This document shows positions 42,529 to 52,291 of a DNA stretch of 64,000 bases, in pieces. The notes under the pieces were generated by a model. It ran no database searches. It was given only the letters and a program-made list of their open reading frames with translations, and was not told the origin of the DNA. How positions within the stretch are numbered: the stretch's first letter is position 1; each line of letters starts with the position of its first letter. Origin of the DNA: Spirochaetales bacterium (GTDB lineage: Bacteria > Spirochaetota > Leptospiria > Leptospirales > Leptonemataceae); contig JABTUL010000003.1 in the NCBI GenBank assembly GCA_015075425.1, forward strand, positions 152,693-216,692, in the 5' to 3' direction. Both the position numbers and the translations under genes were made by a program.

Positions 42529-44367
42529 ATGAATCGTCGTAAATCTTGGTTTCTGGCAGTCCTGCTTCTTGCCATTCTACTCGCGGGAATCGTCTTTTTG
42601 CTCTGGCCGGCGCGGGGCCCGGACCTGTCTCGGATCCACCCCGACCTGTTGGAACGGGAAACGGTGGGTGAGTTTGACCCGGACCAGCTACCGGAACTCT
42701 TGAGCTACCGGTTCCTGCCGGGAAAGATGTACCGCTACAGTTTTAACCGACGTGTCCATGCGGCCCGGGATTCCGAGCAATTTCTGGATCTTTCTTTATC
42801 TGGCAATCTGGACATCCACGCCATTGATCGGCGGGGCAGGGATCTGGATCTGATTGTGGTGCTGGAAGTACAGCAGATGGGTGGTGTTGATGGGGCCACG
42901 GATTCCGATTCCGCGCTCCCCTACCACAATGCTGTCTACATCAGCCTTGCGGCCGATGGTCGGCCAACTGCGCTGAAATTCCCCGCAGCCATGCAGGAAA
43001 GCGAACGGCAACAGATGATCAATGATTTATCAGCGAATTTCTTTAAAGTCCTGCCCGAACCCGGTCACCTTAGCAGCGGGCAGCTTTTGTCGGGGAATTC
43101 CTACAGGATAGAGTCTCGGGACACGCACGGTCATTATACGGCTTCTTTACGGGTCCTGGCAGAAAAAAATCCCGTGCCGATGAACATAGCAAAGGAGAAA
43201 TACATTCGCAGTTATACTCCCGTAGTTGTAGAAAACTCGGATCAGAGTGTCGCCTGGAACGCGCTAAAAGGATACCCGCTTGCTATAGAAAGCAGGGAAG
43301 TCCTGCTGGTGGGCCCGGCGGAATTTCAGGTGCGCTCGGAACAATCAGCGGACTATTTTCTGTCCGAGGTTACGGATTCCGCGTACGGCCGGGAAGATCT
43401 GCTGGCATTTATTCATGCTTCTGACATCTACCAGGATGAATGGAAAGATCTAAAAAGCAAAGAGCTGGCTGCGGGTATGGAGCTATCTCTTGAAGAGGCC
43501 CGGATACGGCTGGCAACGGTTCAGAACCAAGAGGAAAAGGAAAAGCACGGTACCTTTCGTGATCTGACCGTGACCTTTTTGCGCAGCCCGGCCACGGCCA
43601 CGGCCTTGATTGGTGAGGCCGGTCGCTTCCCATCGCAGTCGGATCCCTTTCAAATGATTCTGGGTGCAGCCAGCTACGCAGCTTCCAAAGAAGCGCAGCA
43701 GGCTCTACGGGACCTCTTCCGTACCAACCTGGATGAGTTCGGTCGGCAATCGATCCTCGAAGCATTCACCCTGATGGATAGACCCATGAATCAAGAAACC
43801 ATTGATTTTCTCAATCGTATCTTTCGCGAGCGCGGGGAACTTTCTACTTCGGCCGGACTGGCCCTGGGAAATGCATTGCGCAATGAGGAAAATCAAGAGG
43901 CTCGTTCTTCCCTGGAAGCAGAATGGCATCGGGCGCGCAGCGATGCGGAAAGGCAAACGGTGCTTGATTTTATCGGCAACAGTGGTGATGAAAGTTTTTT
44001 TCCATTCGTGGAAGAGGCCATGAGGGGCAGCGTTTCCTTGCAGCGCAAAGCAGTTTACTCTGTCCGATTCATGGAAGGCCAGCGTGTCCGCGATTTTCTG
44101 CTCAATGCACTGCGCTCGGCTGCTGATGCGGGTGTGCGGGAACGTGCTGCGACCGCCATTTCCTTCCAGCTCTGGGACGATGCCTTTATGCCTGCCCTTG
44201 CTTCCTGTGTGGAAAAAGAAAATCTGACCGGCTTGCGCATCAAGTGCGCGGACGCAGCCCTGGGCGAAGCCTCAAGGGCTGACAATATGCGCAGCCTGCT
44301 TTCTCGCCTGGCTACAAGCGGTGATGCCGACTGGCAGGAGTACGTTCAGGTGCAGCTGCGTAAATAA
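42529..44367 (+). CDS. Exported HEAT-repeat protein with lipoprotein N-terminal-like region
   Basis: 612 residues with one N-terminal membrane anchor (about 7-26). Residues about 60-310 are beta-rich; RFLPGKMYRYSFNRR recalls the N-terminal 'lipid-transport' region of vitellogenin-like proteins. Residues about 370-610 are helical repeats of the HEAT/ARM kind (ASKEAQQALRDLF..., LRNEENQEARSSL...). It is probably a periplasmic scaffold or lipid-binding protein; the function is inferred from layout only. It is followed by lexA. Confidence 0.6.
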   Translation: MNRRKSWFLAVLLLAILLAGIVFLLWPARGPDLSRIHPDLLERETVGEFDPDQLPELLSYRFLPGKMYRYSFNRRVHAARDSEQFLDLSLSGNLDIHAIDRRGRDLDLIVVLEVQQMGGVDGATDSDSALPYHNAVYISLAADGRPTALKFPAAMQESERQQMINDLSANFFKVLPEPGHLSSGQLLSGNSYRIESRDTHGHYTASLRVLAEKNPVPMNIAKEKYIRSYTPVVVENSDQSVAWNALKGYPLAIESREVLLVGPAEFQVRSEQSADYFLSEVTDSAYGREDLLAFIHASDIYQDEWKDLKSKELAAGMELSLEEARIRLATVQNQEEKEKHGTFRDLTVTFLRSPATATALIGEAGRFPSQSDPFQMILGAASYAASKEAQQALRDLFRTNLDEFGRQSILEAFTLMDRPMNQETIDFLNRIFRERGELSTSAGLALGNALRNEENQEARSSLEAEWHRARSDAERQTVLDFIGNSGDESFFPFVEEAMRGSVSLQRKAVYSVRFMEGQRVRDFLLNALRSAADAGVRERAATAISFQLWDDAFMPALASCVEKENLTGLRIKCADAALGEASRADNMRSLLSRLATSGDADWQEYVQVQLRK

Positions 44368-44424
44368 GTCCTGTTACCCAAAAATTTGTTGACATAATAT
44401 CTGAATGCTATCTGCATGTTTACC

Positions 44425-45039
44425 ATGAAAGACCTGACAGAGAAACAACAGACCATTTTTACCTACGTGGAAGATTTCATCATCCGGCAGGGCTACCCGC
44501 CCACCATTCGGGAAATTGCGGAAGAATTCCAGATAACGCCCAAAGGGGCCTATGATCATTTGCGGGCCATTGAAAAGAAAGGTTACATCAAATGTGAAAA
44601 GAATCGCAGCCGGGCCATTGAAGTGCTGAAGCCTTCGGGGCGTAAATCACGCACGGTGTCCGCTGATATGATGGAGATACCCCTGGTGGGTCGGGTGGCG
44701 GCAGGCGTTCCGCTACTCGCTGATGAAAACGTTGAAGAATACCTGACATTTCCGCGGTCGATGCTGCCTTCCAGCCGTGTTTTTGCTCTGCGCGTTTCCG
44801 GTGATTCCATGAAAGATGCGGGCATCAAGGACGGTGATATAGCGGTAATTCAAAAACAATCCAGTGCGGAAGACGGCGATATTGTCGTTGCCCTGATTGA
44901 AGATGAGGCAACACTGAAGTATTTTTTTAAAGAAAAAAAGAGAATTCGTCTGGATCCGGCCAACAAAGCATTTCGTCCTATCTACGCCCAGGAAGTGCAG
45001 ATCCTTGGCAAACTGGTGGGCATCTACCGTCAGGTTTAA
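44425..45039 (+). CDS. lexA: LexA repressor
   Basis: 204 residues from the ATG at 44425. A winged helix-turn-helix (about 1-65: TIREIAEEFQITPKGAYDHL) is followed by the self-cleaving peptidase domain, with the AG cleavage site in RVAAGVP, the catalytic Ser in VSGDSM and the Lys in EATLKYF. It represses SOS genes until RecA-stimulated cleavage. The start with KDLTEKQQ is normal for the family; the ATG nine bases upstream (44416) would add three residues. Upstream, TAATAT (44395-44400) may be a -10 box. No TTTG-N5-CAAA operator was found in the short upstream gap. Confidence 0.93.
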   Translation: MKDLTEKQQTIFTYVEDFIIRQGYPPTIREIAEEFQITPKGAYDHLRAIEKKGYIKCEKNRSRAIEVLKPSGRKSRTVSADMMEIPLVGRVAAGVPLLADENVEEYLTFPRSMLPSSRVFALRVSGDSMKDAGIKDGDIAVIQKQSSAEDGDIVVALIEDEATLKYFFKEKKRIRLDPANKAFRPIYAQEVQILGKLVGIYRQV

Positions 45040-45047
45040 GCGGTCCC

Positions 45048-46646
45048 ATGACCTCGGGGTTTGACCGCCGCGCCTTTCTTCTGGGGCTGGCCGGGACCCT
45101 GTCCTGTGCTGCCTGGCCCCGGCTCCTTCGCGCAGATTACAGTTATCTGCTGGAAGGGGTGCTGCTTGTAGATGGGAGTGGATCGGTGCCTACTCTTTCT
45201 GATGTGGGGCTCCGCGATGGCCGTGTGCAGACCATAGCACCGGCTGGCGCTCTCAGGCAAAAGAGCGCTGTTCGCAGAATTTCCGGTGCGGGTCTTGTGC
45301 TCGCTCCGGGTTTCATTGATCTGCATTCGCACAGTGAACTTACGCTCCTGGAAGACGGCAGACAGCTGTCGAAACTCTATCAGGGCATTACTCTGGAGGT
45401 GATTGGTCAGGACGGTCGGTCTGCTGCTCCGTCTTCTCCTGGCAGGGGCAGTTTCTCAACCTTTCCGGATTTTTTCCGGGCATTACGCCGGCGGGGGATG
45501 AGCGTTCATGTTATGACAGCCGCCGGTGCCGGCACTATCCGTGGTCGGATCATGGGTACGCGTTCCGGTTCGCCTCAGCCGGACGAGCAGGAGGAAATGG
45601 AACATCTGGCCCGCCGTGCCCACCGCGACGGTGCTATGTTCCTGAGTTCAGGCCTGGAGTATACACCGGGTGCTTTTGCCTCTTCTTTAGAATTGGACGG
45701 ATTGCTGCGGGCCATGGATTCGCCGCTTTACATGACCCACATTCGTGATGAAGGACCGGCGCTCTTCTCCGCCTTAAAGGAAGCGATCATGATAGCCAGG
45801 GCCGCTGGCTCGCCTCTGCACATCAGTCACTTGAAGCTTCAGGGGCGGTCCAACCACGGCAGAAGCCCGGAACTTAAGCGTTTTTTATTATCGGAACTGG
45901 GCCGGCACCCTTTCAGTGCCGATGTCTACCCCTATCATGCTTACAGCACGGGTCTAACGAGTCTCTATCCTCTGGAGGCGCGCAACTCTACCGGCTCTTT
46001 GCTTGCCTTGCTCACGGAAAACCCTTCTCTTCTGCGTTCGCGAGTGGAGGCAAAGGTGGCAGAAATTGGCGGCTGGCAGGAAATTCGTTTTGGTGTTCTG
46101 TACCGCAAGGCGCATCAAGGCTACCAGAGCAAGACAATGCAAAAGGTAGCGCGGGAGCAGGGAATGGAACCGTATGACCTTCTGCGACGCACGCTCCTCG
46201 CGGAAGGCGGTGCCGGTTCTCTGGTGGCCGCAGCCATGCGCTTGCAGGATGTTGATGAGCTGCTGGCATTTCCCTTTTGTGCCGTTGCCACGGATGCTGC
46301 CGGTCAATCGCGCGAGCGCGTGGCAGGTGTGCATCCGCGTGCTTACGGCAGCATGCCCCGATTCTTCCAGCGGATGGTTCAGAAGCAAAAGAAGATTTCG
46401 CTGGCGGAGGCCATTCGTAAAATCAGTGGACTGCCGGCGCGGATCCTCGGTCTGCGGGAGCGTGGCCTGGTGCGGGAAGGCTACCATGCGGACCTTGTAC
46501 TTTTCGATCCGCTACGCTTTCGCGATCAGGCGCACTATGACCATGGTCGGTTTGCCAGCGGCGTCGAATGGCTTTTTGTGGGAGGCGAGGCTGTGCTGGA
46601 ATGGGGACAGTACACTTCGCGTCGTCCGGGCCGCATTCTGCGCTGA
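45048..46646 (+). CDS. N-acyl-D-amino-acid deacylase-like amidohydrolase
   Basis: 532 residues. A twin-arginine-like signal (DRRAFLLGLAG) is followed by an amidohydrolase barrel with the metal-binding FIDLHSHSELTLL motif near residue 90 and later acidic and histidine motifs (HIRDEGPAL, HISHLKLQG, ATDAAGQ). These match D-aminoacylase-type enzymes, which remove N-acyl groups from D-amino acids. The N-terminal signal suggests export in folded form. It starts nine bases after lexA and is separated by a few bases from pyrD. Confidence 0.85.
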   Translation: MTSGFDRRAFLLGLAGTLSCAAWPRLLRADYSYLLEGVLLVDGSGSVPTLSDVGLRDGRVQTIAPAGALRQKSAVRRISGAGLVLAPGFIDLHSHSELTLLEDGRQLSKLYQGITLEVIGQDGRSAAPSSPGRGSFSTFPDFFRALRRRGMSVHVMTAAGAGTIRGRIMGTRSGSPQPDEQEEMEHLARRAHRDGAMFLSSGLEYTPGAFASSLELDGLLRAMDSPLYMTHIRDEGPALFSALKEAIMIARAAGSPLHISHLKLQGRSNHGRSPELKRFLLSELGRHPFSADVYPYHAYSTGLTSLYPLEARNSTGSLLALLTENPSLLRSRVEAKVAEIGGWQEIRFGVLYRKAHQGYQSKTMQKVAREQGMEPYDLLRRTLLAEGGAGSLVAAAMRLQDVDELLAFPFCAVATDAAGQSRERVAGVHPRAYGSMPRFFQRMVQKQKKISLAEAIRKISGLPARILGLRERGLVREGYHADLVLFDPLRFRDQAHYDHGRFASGVEWLFVGGEAVLEWGQYTSRRPGRILR

Positions 46647-46650
46647 GGAA

Positions 46651-47700
46651 ATGGTTTCCCGCTATCGGGGCGCTGGTTCTTCTGCCCCGGTGCTCTATCG
46701 CCGGTGCCTCAAGCCTCTACTCTTCCATCTGGATCCGGAAACAGCTCACAGACTGCTTCTTCTGTCCGCACCCGTCCTGGGCCGACTTCCCCGAATCTGT
46801 TTTCCCCGGCCCCGGCGGGCCCCAAGGAGCGTGGCCGGGATTTCTTTTCCGGGGCCGGTGGGACTCGCCGCCGGTTTCGATAAAACGGGCGAACTCTATC
46901 CTTTTCTGTCGCGGCTGGGATTTGGTTTCATTGAGTGCGGCACCTTTACCTGGGAGGAGCAGGCCGGTAACCCCCGGCCGCGGATCTTTCGGTATCCAGC
47001 ACAGAGGGCACTGGTCAATCGGATGGGATTCAACAATCCCGGGGCTCGCCGTGCGCGTGCGAATCTCCTGCGCTCTCTATCGCGTGGCCGGCCGGTACCT
47101 CTGGGAATCAACATCGGCAAGAGCAAAAATGCTGCGGATCAGGATGCAGCCGATGATCTCAATCGCACCATTGAAGTTCTGCACGACCTGGCCGATTACC
47201 TTGTCATCAATGTGAGTTCGCCTAACACACCAGGGTTACGTGCCTTTCAGGCGGTCCATCGCTTGCGGGCGCTGCTGGAAGCGATCCTTCCGCGGATCGA
47301 AAAACCGCTTTTCGTGAAACTGGCGCCTGATCTGACTCCTGAAGAGACGGCAGAGTTGATTCCCATGCTTGAGAAAAGAGTCGCCGGGCTGATTTTAACC
47401 AATACGAGCACAGATTACAGCCTTCTGCCTGACGCGCCGATTCAAGAGGGGGGCATTTCCGGTCAGCCCCTCTTTGAGAAAAGTACACAGATGCTCCGGT
47501 TTGTACACTCCCGGTGCTCTCTGCCGGTCATTGCCTCAGGAGGAGTGATGGATGAAGCCCGGGCGCGGGCCAAAATGGAAGCTGGAGCCGCTCTACTTCA
47601 GGTGTACACGGGCTTCATTTACGAGGGCCCGCTTTTTGCTGCCCGGCTGCATCGGGCTCTGCTGGAATCGCTTGACCCGGACCGGGCAGGAGGCAACTGA
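46651..47700 (+). CDS. pyrD: Dihydroorotate dehydrogenase, class 2
   Basis: 349 residues. It oxidises dihydroorotate to orotate in pyrimidine synthesis, with electrons going to quinone. Seen are the N-terminal amphipathic helices of class 2, LAAGFDKTGELYP (FMN site), NRMGFNNPG, INVSSPNTPGLR and FVKLAPDL, then ASGGVMDEARARAKMEAGA near the C-terminus. The ATG at 46651 follows TGAGGAA; an upstream open frame is shadow sequence inside the deacylase gene. Confidence 0.95.
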   Translation: MVSRYRGAGSSAPVLYRRCLKPLLFHLDPETAHRLLLLSAPVLGRLPRICFPRPRRAPRSVAGISFPGPVGLAAGFDKTGELYPFLSRLGFGFIECGTFTWEEQAGNPRPRIFRYPAQRALVNRMGFNNPGARRARANLLRSLSRGRPVPLGINIGKSKNAADQDAADDLNRTIEVLHDLADYLVINVSSPNTPGLRAFQAVHRLRALLEAILPRIEKPLFVKLAPDLTPEETAELIPMLEKRVAGLILTNTSTDYSLLPDAPIQEGGISGQPLFEKSTQMLRFVHSRCSLPVIASGGVMDEARARAKMEAGAALLQVYTGFIYEGPLFAARLHRALLESLDPDRAGGN

Positions 47701-47764
47701 GGTTGTGTCCGGGGTAGAAAAGCAAAGTGCGGTGCGGGTCTGGCATTTTCTGGATGCCGGTGCC

Positions 47765-48031
47765 ATGAAAAAAGAAATTCTGTTTATTGATGATAACTAC
47801 GGACAGTGTGGCAATTGTAAACAGCTGGGTATCAACTTTGTGACCACTCCCAGGTGCCCGGCCTGCTCCACTACATTTCGTTATCTGGCTGCAAAGGCCG
47901 GGCAGGATCCGGTTAAAATACTGCGCCGTATCGCAGCGGAGGGGCTCAAGCTTCAGCTCATTGAGCGTTCCGACTTTGAGAAAGCAGAAAGTCGCGATAA
48001 ACTTTCTGGATTTTTTACCGATCCGGCCTGA
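47765..48031 (+). CDS. Small zinc-ribbon protein
   Basis: 88 residues. The sequence YGQCGNCKQLGINF and PRCPACS gives a four-cysteine zinc site, and an acidic/helical C-terminal part follows. It may be a small metal-binding or nucleic-acid-associated protein conserved in Leptospirales; the function is not known. It starts about 65 bases after pyrD and its 3' end overlaps the convergent BshC-like gene by 17 bases. Confidence 0.65.
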   Translation: MKKEILFIDDNYGQCGNCKQLGINFVTTPRCPACSTTFRYLAAKAGQDPVKILRRIAAEGLKLQLIERSDFEKAESRDKLSGFFTDPA

Positions 48032-49226
48032 TTAAAGACGCAAGCACTTCTGCACGGTCTCTTTCTTCATAGCAAAAATAGGGGTAGGTGCGTTCCAAAA
48101 GCGCCGGCTCATTTCCGGCTCCGAGCGTTGCCGATTCGAGTTCCTGCGCAAGCCGCACGGCTAAATCACCCACCAGGTTCCGGGCTTTTTCTTTGAGATT
48201 CAGAAGGGCCTCATGCCGTCCGGCTGAGCTCTCGCCTGTAAGGATCCGGGCCCGTTCCTGTCTTAAAGGGTGATCCTCTGCGAGAAAGGCCAGTGGATCG
48301 GCCTTTATTTTTCTGAGATCAGACTGGATGTGCGCGACGGGGCGGCCATCATAGTCAAAGTGCGGCAGGGCACGAATTTTTAGCGTGGCCGTTGCAATGG
48401 GTGACGGAGGAAGCTCACGGTTGTAAAAGCGTTCCAGCAAAACGTCGGCAATCCGGTCGTAACGGCCGCCACCGGTTCCATGTACAAATGTCCGGGCTAT
48501 ATGGAGTCGCATAAAGAGGGACAGGCTCAAAGCCCGCGGCAGTATCTGGCCGCGTAAGGTTCGCAGATCATCATGTACGGTAAGGGGAATTCGTTTATCT
48601 TCTTTAACGATCCAGAAAGGCAGTTCATCGGGATGGAGATCGGGCAGAGGTTGTGCCCGATTTTTGATCTGGTGTGCCTTTCTGTAGTCTCTGAGAGCCT
48701 CATTGTGGATCGTGGCGAAGGTGTCGCCCCTTTCATGAATATGAGCAGCGAAAGCTTCAAAAGCGCTCGACTTACAGAGCTCCGATACCATTACTACAGA
48801 CGGTTCAGTCGGGGCAAAAAATTGTCGCAGAAAAACCCGTAGATACTGTGCCGGTCCATCCTCGTCCAGAAGTTCCAGTATGAAGCGTGCCCCTTTTTGC
48901 ACACTTTCCGGGTTGGCAAAAATCTGCGGACTTTCTTCTATCAGATCCTGCAGGCTTGCGACCACATGTTCTTTCAGTATTTTCGCACGGGCGTAAATCC
49001 CTGGCCTGCACATGCGATGGATCTGGCGAATAAGCCGGGAGGGATGTTTGTACTGCGGCAGGATATAGTCGGCGGAGCCTTCATCATGATCGGCGATGAG
49101 GAAAAGTACTTTTTTCCTTTCCTGCCTGGCCAGCAGACAGGCCAGTTCAAATTTGATCAGGAGTCCCGGATGCAGGAGTACGGGCTGGTGCCCGGTCGCT
49201 ATCGTTTCTTCCGGGTTAAAATTCAC
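48015..49226 (-). CDS. BshC-like protein (possible cysteine-adding enzyme of a thiol pathway)
   Basis: 403 residues. The N-terminal ATGHQPVLLHPGLLIKFELA corresponds in position and pattern to the TGQQ-GLxxGPxYxxYKA segment of BshC, and VLFLIADHDEGSADY recalls the VFWIASEDHD segment. It is shorter than BshC (about 540) and otherwise divergent. BshC joins cysteine to GlcN-malate in bacillithiol synthesis. The coupled upstream gene (GTGA overlap) encodes a BshB-like deacetylase, which is the main support. The alternative is an unnamed family. Confidence 0.5.
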   Translation of the reverse strand: MNFNPEETIATGHQPVLLHPGLLIKFELACLLARQERKKVLFLIADHDEGSADYILPQYKHPSRLIRQIHRMCRPGIYARAKILKEHVVASLQDLIEESPQIFANPESVQKGARFILELLDEDGPAQYLRVFLRQFFAPTEPSVVMVSELCKSSAFEAFAAHIHERGDTFATIHNEALRDYRKAHQIKNRAQPLPDLHPDELPFWIVKEDKRIPLTVHDDLRTLRGQILPRALSLSLFMRLHIARTFVHGTGGGRYDRIADVLLERFYNRELPPSPIATATLKIRALPHFDYDGRPVAHIQSDLRKIKADPLAFLAEDHPLRQERARILTGESSAGRHEALLNLKEKARNLVGDLAVRLAQELESATLGAGNEPALLERTYPYFCYEERDRAEVLASLIRPDR

Positions 49227-49897
49227 GGCACACCTTCCGGCCAGGCGGAAAACAGAACAGGCTCATGCTGAAAGAATGGCTCGGCTGCATCTACTCCGGA
49301 CAAAAATCCCCAGTGTTCATTCTCTTTGAGCAGTTTTTCCAGCAGTATTCTGCGCTCGCCAAACTGCGACTGGTAGGACAAAAGGGCCTGTTTTTTTTGT
49401 TCCTGATAAGCGCTGATGTTCTGTAGAAATGAAGGCTGCAAATGAATGCGCAAATGAACCGGAAAGTAGTAGATGAGGCGTTCGGTGAAATGCCGGTCAT
49501 GAGGCAGACGTGTTTTGCTCAATTTCGCATAAAATCGAGCCGCGCCGATCAGAGCGGAAGCGGCTATGTGATCGGGATGGGCATCCAGCGCGTAAGGGGC
49601 AAAAATCGTATCCGGCGCAAAGGCGCGAATTTCTGCTGCCAGCAGCATTCGATTGTCCACCGTATCCTCAATGTAACGATTGGGTAGAGTTAACGTTTTC
49701 CGTTGCACGCCCAGAATCCGCGCTGCCTCTGCTGCTTCCTGCATGCGAATGGCCACGCTACCGGAAGGAGTTGGTTCACCATTGGATAGATCAAGGAGAA
49801 GAACCTTATAGTTACGGGCGGAAAGCGATGCGACGGTTCCGCCCATAGCCAGCTCTACATCGTCGGGGTGTGAACCTATGCAAAGTATTTTGCGCAT
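49223..49897 (-). CDS. PIG-L/LmbE family deacetylase, BshB-like
   Basis: 224 residues. The opening RKILCIGSHPDDVELAMGGT gives the zinc-binding HPDD motif, and HPDH occurs around residue 107. This is the core of N-acetylglucosamine deacetylases such as BshB (bacillithiol) and MshB. The fit with BshB1-type enzymes in length and start is good. It lies three bases after the PP2C phosphatase gene and overlaps the BshC-like gene, so it belongs to the six-gene minus-strand operon. Confidence 0.8.
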   Translation of the reverse strand: MRKILCIGSHPDDVELAMGGTVASLSARNYKVLLLDLSNGEPTPSGSVAIRMQEAAEAARILGVQRKTLTLPNRYIEDTVDNRMLLAAEIRAFAPDTIFAPYALDAHPDHIAASALIGAARFYAKLSKTRLPHDRHFTERLIYYFPVHLRIHLQPSFLQNISAYQEQKKQALLSYQSQFGERRILLEKLLKENEHWGFLSGVDAAEPFFQHEPVLFSAWPEGVP

Positions 49898-49900
49898 GCT

Positions 49901-52291
49901 TTACTCCTGGCGGAAAAGGCTGAACAACGAACGGCTGCGAGCGTAGCTTCCTGTATATTCGAGGGCGACAAAGGTTGTGTCGTCACTCTGCGCCGCTCCC
50001 GATCGCCACGATAACAGCTTCTTCTGTAAGAGCGAGCCGATTGCGTAGAGATCCTCGCGGGATACATCTTTCATGAAATCAACAAACGCCGCTTCACCCA
50101 GGGGGACTTCTGCCGGGTTGAATGCTTCGATCACACCGTCGGAATAAAGAAAAAGCCGATCTTCGGGCATCAGGGTGGTGAAAGAAGACAAATAAGCTTC
50201 CGGTAAAATTCCGAGCAGCCGCTGCGAGCTTCTGAGTGTCAAGAAATCCCGTTGATCTTTACGACAGAGCAGCGGGGCCGGGTGGGCTGCATTGATGTAT
50301 TCCATACGGCCGGAAGGCAGATGCAAATGCATGGCGAAGAGAGTGATGAATTCATTTCCCTTGTAGCGATTGGCCAGAAAACCATTGAGGGCATCCATCG
50401 TTTCGGTAAGAGAGGCCTTGCTTTCCAGGTGAGAGCGAACCAGCGAACGGATTGCGCTGACCAGATACCCTGTTCCCAGTCCGTGACCACTGACATCTCC
50501 CAGAAATACATAAAGAGACTCTGGATTCGTCTGAAAAATATCGAGGTAATCTCCAGTAACGGAAATGACCGGTTGACTGAAAAATGAAAGCTTCACTGCC
50601 TGAATTTTTTTCGGCAAACGCGACAGGCTCCTTTGCATCTGCCCGGCCAGCAGGACATCACGGATCCGCTTTCGCTTTTCTATTTCATCAATCAGTATCT
50701 GAAAGTTGTAAGCCAGAAGTCCTGCGAGTCGTGCCACCTCCTGCAAGTAACGGATCTCCCGCATCTTGAAGCGTCTCTTCCTATGACCGATCAGAATCAC
50801 GGCGTGCGGCGAATCGGGTGGGCGGTACAGGTCCTTGATGGTGCGAAAGGGAAGCGTATCACCGATGCGTATGGCCATACTTGCCCCGTGTGCTATTAAG
50901 AACCGGTACAGATCTCCGCGGCTTCCCGAACCAAAGGTCAGATAATTGGTAACGACGATTTTTCCCGGCCGCAGATATTTCCAGTAAGAGCTGCGGCTGG
51001 ACAATCTGATAATGTCATCTCTCTGTTGCGAGAAATCCCGGAATAAATCGCTACCGAGGATCAGGTGGACGCGATCGATCTGCAATATGTTTTTCAGCTC
51101 CTGGGTAAAGAATCGAACCTGAGCCTGGATAGGGGCAGGCGTGGCAATCATCCCGGACAATTTCTCCAGTGATTCCGTCAGATCAGAGTTCAGTCGCAGG
51201 ACCCTTCCTTCCAGTATAGAAGTCAGCGATCGCCGTGCCGGATCAAGGAACAGGGCCAGGCTCAGAATGAAAACAATATTAACAATCCATTGCTGGCCGG
51301 GCGTTCCAGCAGGCAGCAATATGCTATGGCCGAGTAGGGCAATGCTGTAGATAAACATAAAAAAAATCGTAAGGAGTGCTGCAACAATGGAGCGAGTAAG
51401 TACAAACTGGTACGGTACAAGGTTCAAGCGGTAGGTGCCATACACCAGGGTAGCCAGAAAAAACAAAAGGCCCAGCAGGGAGGGAAAGAGGAGTCGCTGA
51501 GCGGGCACAGAGAAAAGGAGAAGAATGAGGATGGCCCCCGGACCCAGCAAAATGCCCAGGGCCATGCCGGCGTTCTTGATCCGGCCAATGGTCTCTTCTG
51601 CACGGCTGAGGGCCGCCTGCATTTGCATGAGAGCGCACAGAAGGCAGGAGATGAGAGCGGAATAGGTGGCGAAGGTTCTCAGGTTTAGCGCTGTTGCCGG
51701 AGAATCCTGGGACACGTAGGCCATCAGCCCGAGGAAAATCACATAAAGAATTTCTGCGATTAAAAGGTAGCCACTTATGTCCTTGCCCGTCGTGCGCAGC
51801 CCCAGATTGAGCAGAGCCGGTGCTATGGCAAAGGTGGCCAGTTGCCATAGGAAATGCAACTGGTGTTCTGCCAGGACCACTGTGAGCGTAAAAAAGAACA
51901 GACACAGCGTAAAGGGCAGCGCGGCCAGATGGACGTCATTTCCGGATTCCAGAAACCAGCTACCTACAATGAAGAAAGCGATGGAAAGAAAAATAAAAAT
52001 AAATAGATCAAAGAAAAGATCATAAAATGAATTGACCCGGGTTTGCATGTAACCAGTACCCAGATTGGAGGTAACCAGTACCGGCTCGGCCGATTTAAAG
52101 AGCGGCGGAACGCGCAAAACCGTCAGGCCGTTGATTTCATGGATCTGCCGGCTGAGCGTCTCCTGATCAGAAAGGACAATGGTACCGTCCGGTGTGTAAT
52201 AGTGTTTGAGCCGGAACCCCGTTGGCTCCAGAAGGAAGCCATACAGGACTAAGATCAGGGCCACGCCAATGGATGACCGGAATTTAGTCAT
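49901..52291 (-). CDS. Membrane SpoIIE/PP2C-type serine phosphatase with GAF-like domain
   Basis: 796 residues. There is one N-terminal span, a periplasmic stretch to about residue 90, several further spans (about 95-340), a GAF-like segment (about 370-530), a coiled linker (IDEIEKRKRIRDVLLAG) and a C-terminal PP2C domain. The latter keeps the metal-binding aspartates: TGDYLD, GDVSGHGLG, YSDGVIEA and SDDTTF. Such phosphatases act on anti-sigma-factor antagonists or other phosphoproteins in response to an input. The start overlaps the stop of the degenerate homologue upstream by eight bases. Confidence 0.9.
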   Translation of the reverse strand: MTKFRSSIGVALILVLYGFLLEPTGFRLKHYYTPDGTIVLSDQETLSRQIHEINGLTVLRVPPLFKSAEPVLVTSNLGTGYMQTRVNSFYDLFFDLFIFIFLSIAFFIVGSWFLESGNDVHLAALPFTLCLFFFTLTVVLAEHQLHFLWQLATFAIAPALLNLGLRTTGKDISGYLLIAEILYVIFLGLMAYVSQDSPATALNLRTFATYSALISCLLCALMQMQAALSRAEETIGRIKNAGMALGILLGPGAILILLLFSVPAQRLLFPSLLGLLFFLATLVYGTYRLNLVPYQFVLTRSIVAALLTIFFMFIYSIALLGHSILLPAGTPGQQWIVNIVFILSLALFLDPARRSLTSILEGRVLRLNSDLTESLEKLSGMIATPAPIQAQVRFFTQELKNILQIDRVHLILGSDLFRDFSQQRDDIIRLSSRSSYWKYLRPGKIVVTNYLTFGSGSRGDLYRFLIAHGASMAIRIGDTLPFRTIKDLYRPPDSPHAVILIGHRKRRFKMREIRYLQEVARLAGLLAYNFQILIDEIEKRKRIRDVLLAGQMQRSLSRLPKKIQAVKLSFFSQPVISVTGDYLDIFQTNPESLYVFLGDVSGHGLGTGYLVSAIRSLVRSHLESKASLTETMDALNGFLANRYKGNEFITLFAMHLHLPSGRMEYINAAHPAPLLCRKDQRDFLTLRSSQRLLGILPEAYLSSFTTLMPEDRLFLYSDGVIEAFNPAEVPLGEAAFVDFMKDVSREDLYAIGSLLQKKLLSWRSGAAQSDDTTFVALEYTGSYARSRSLFSLFRQE

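Noticed and set aside
44380..44424. LexA operator upstream of lexA
   Set aside because: CAAAAATTTG and TTTGTTGACATAA are present but neither fits TTTG-N5-CAAA; not called.
46174..46650. Upstream extension of pyrD in the same frame
   Set aside because: It lies inside the deacylase gene and has shadow composition; PyrD homology starts near 46651.
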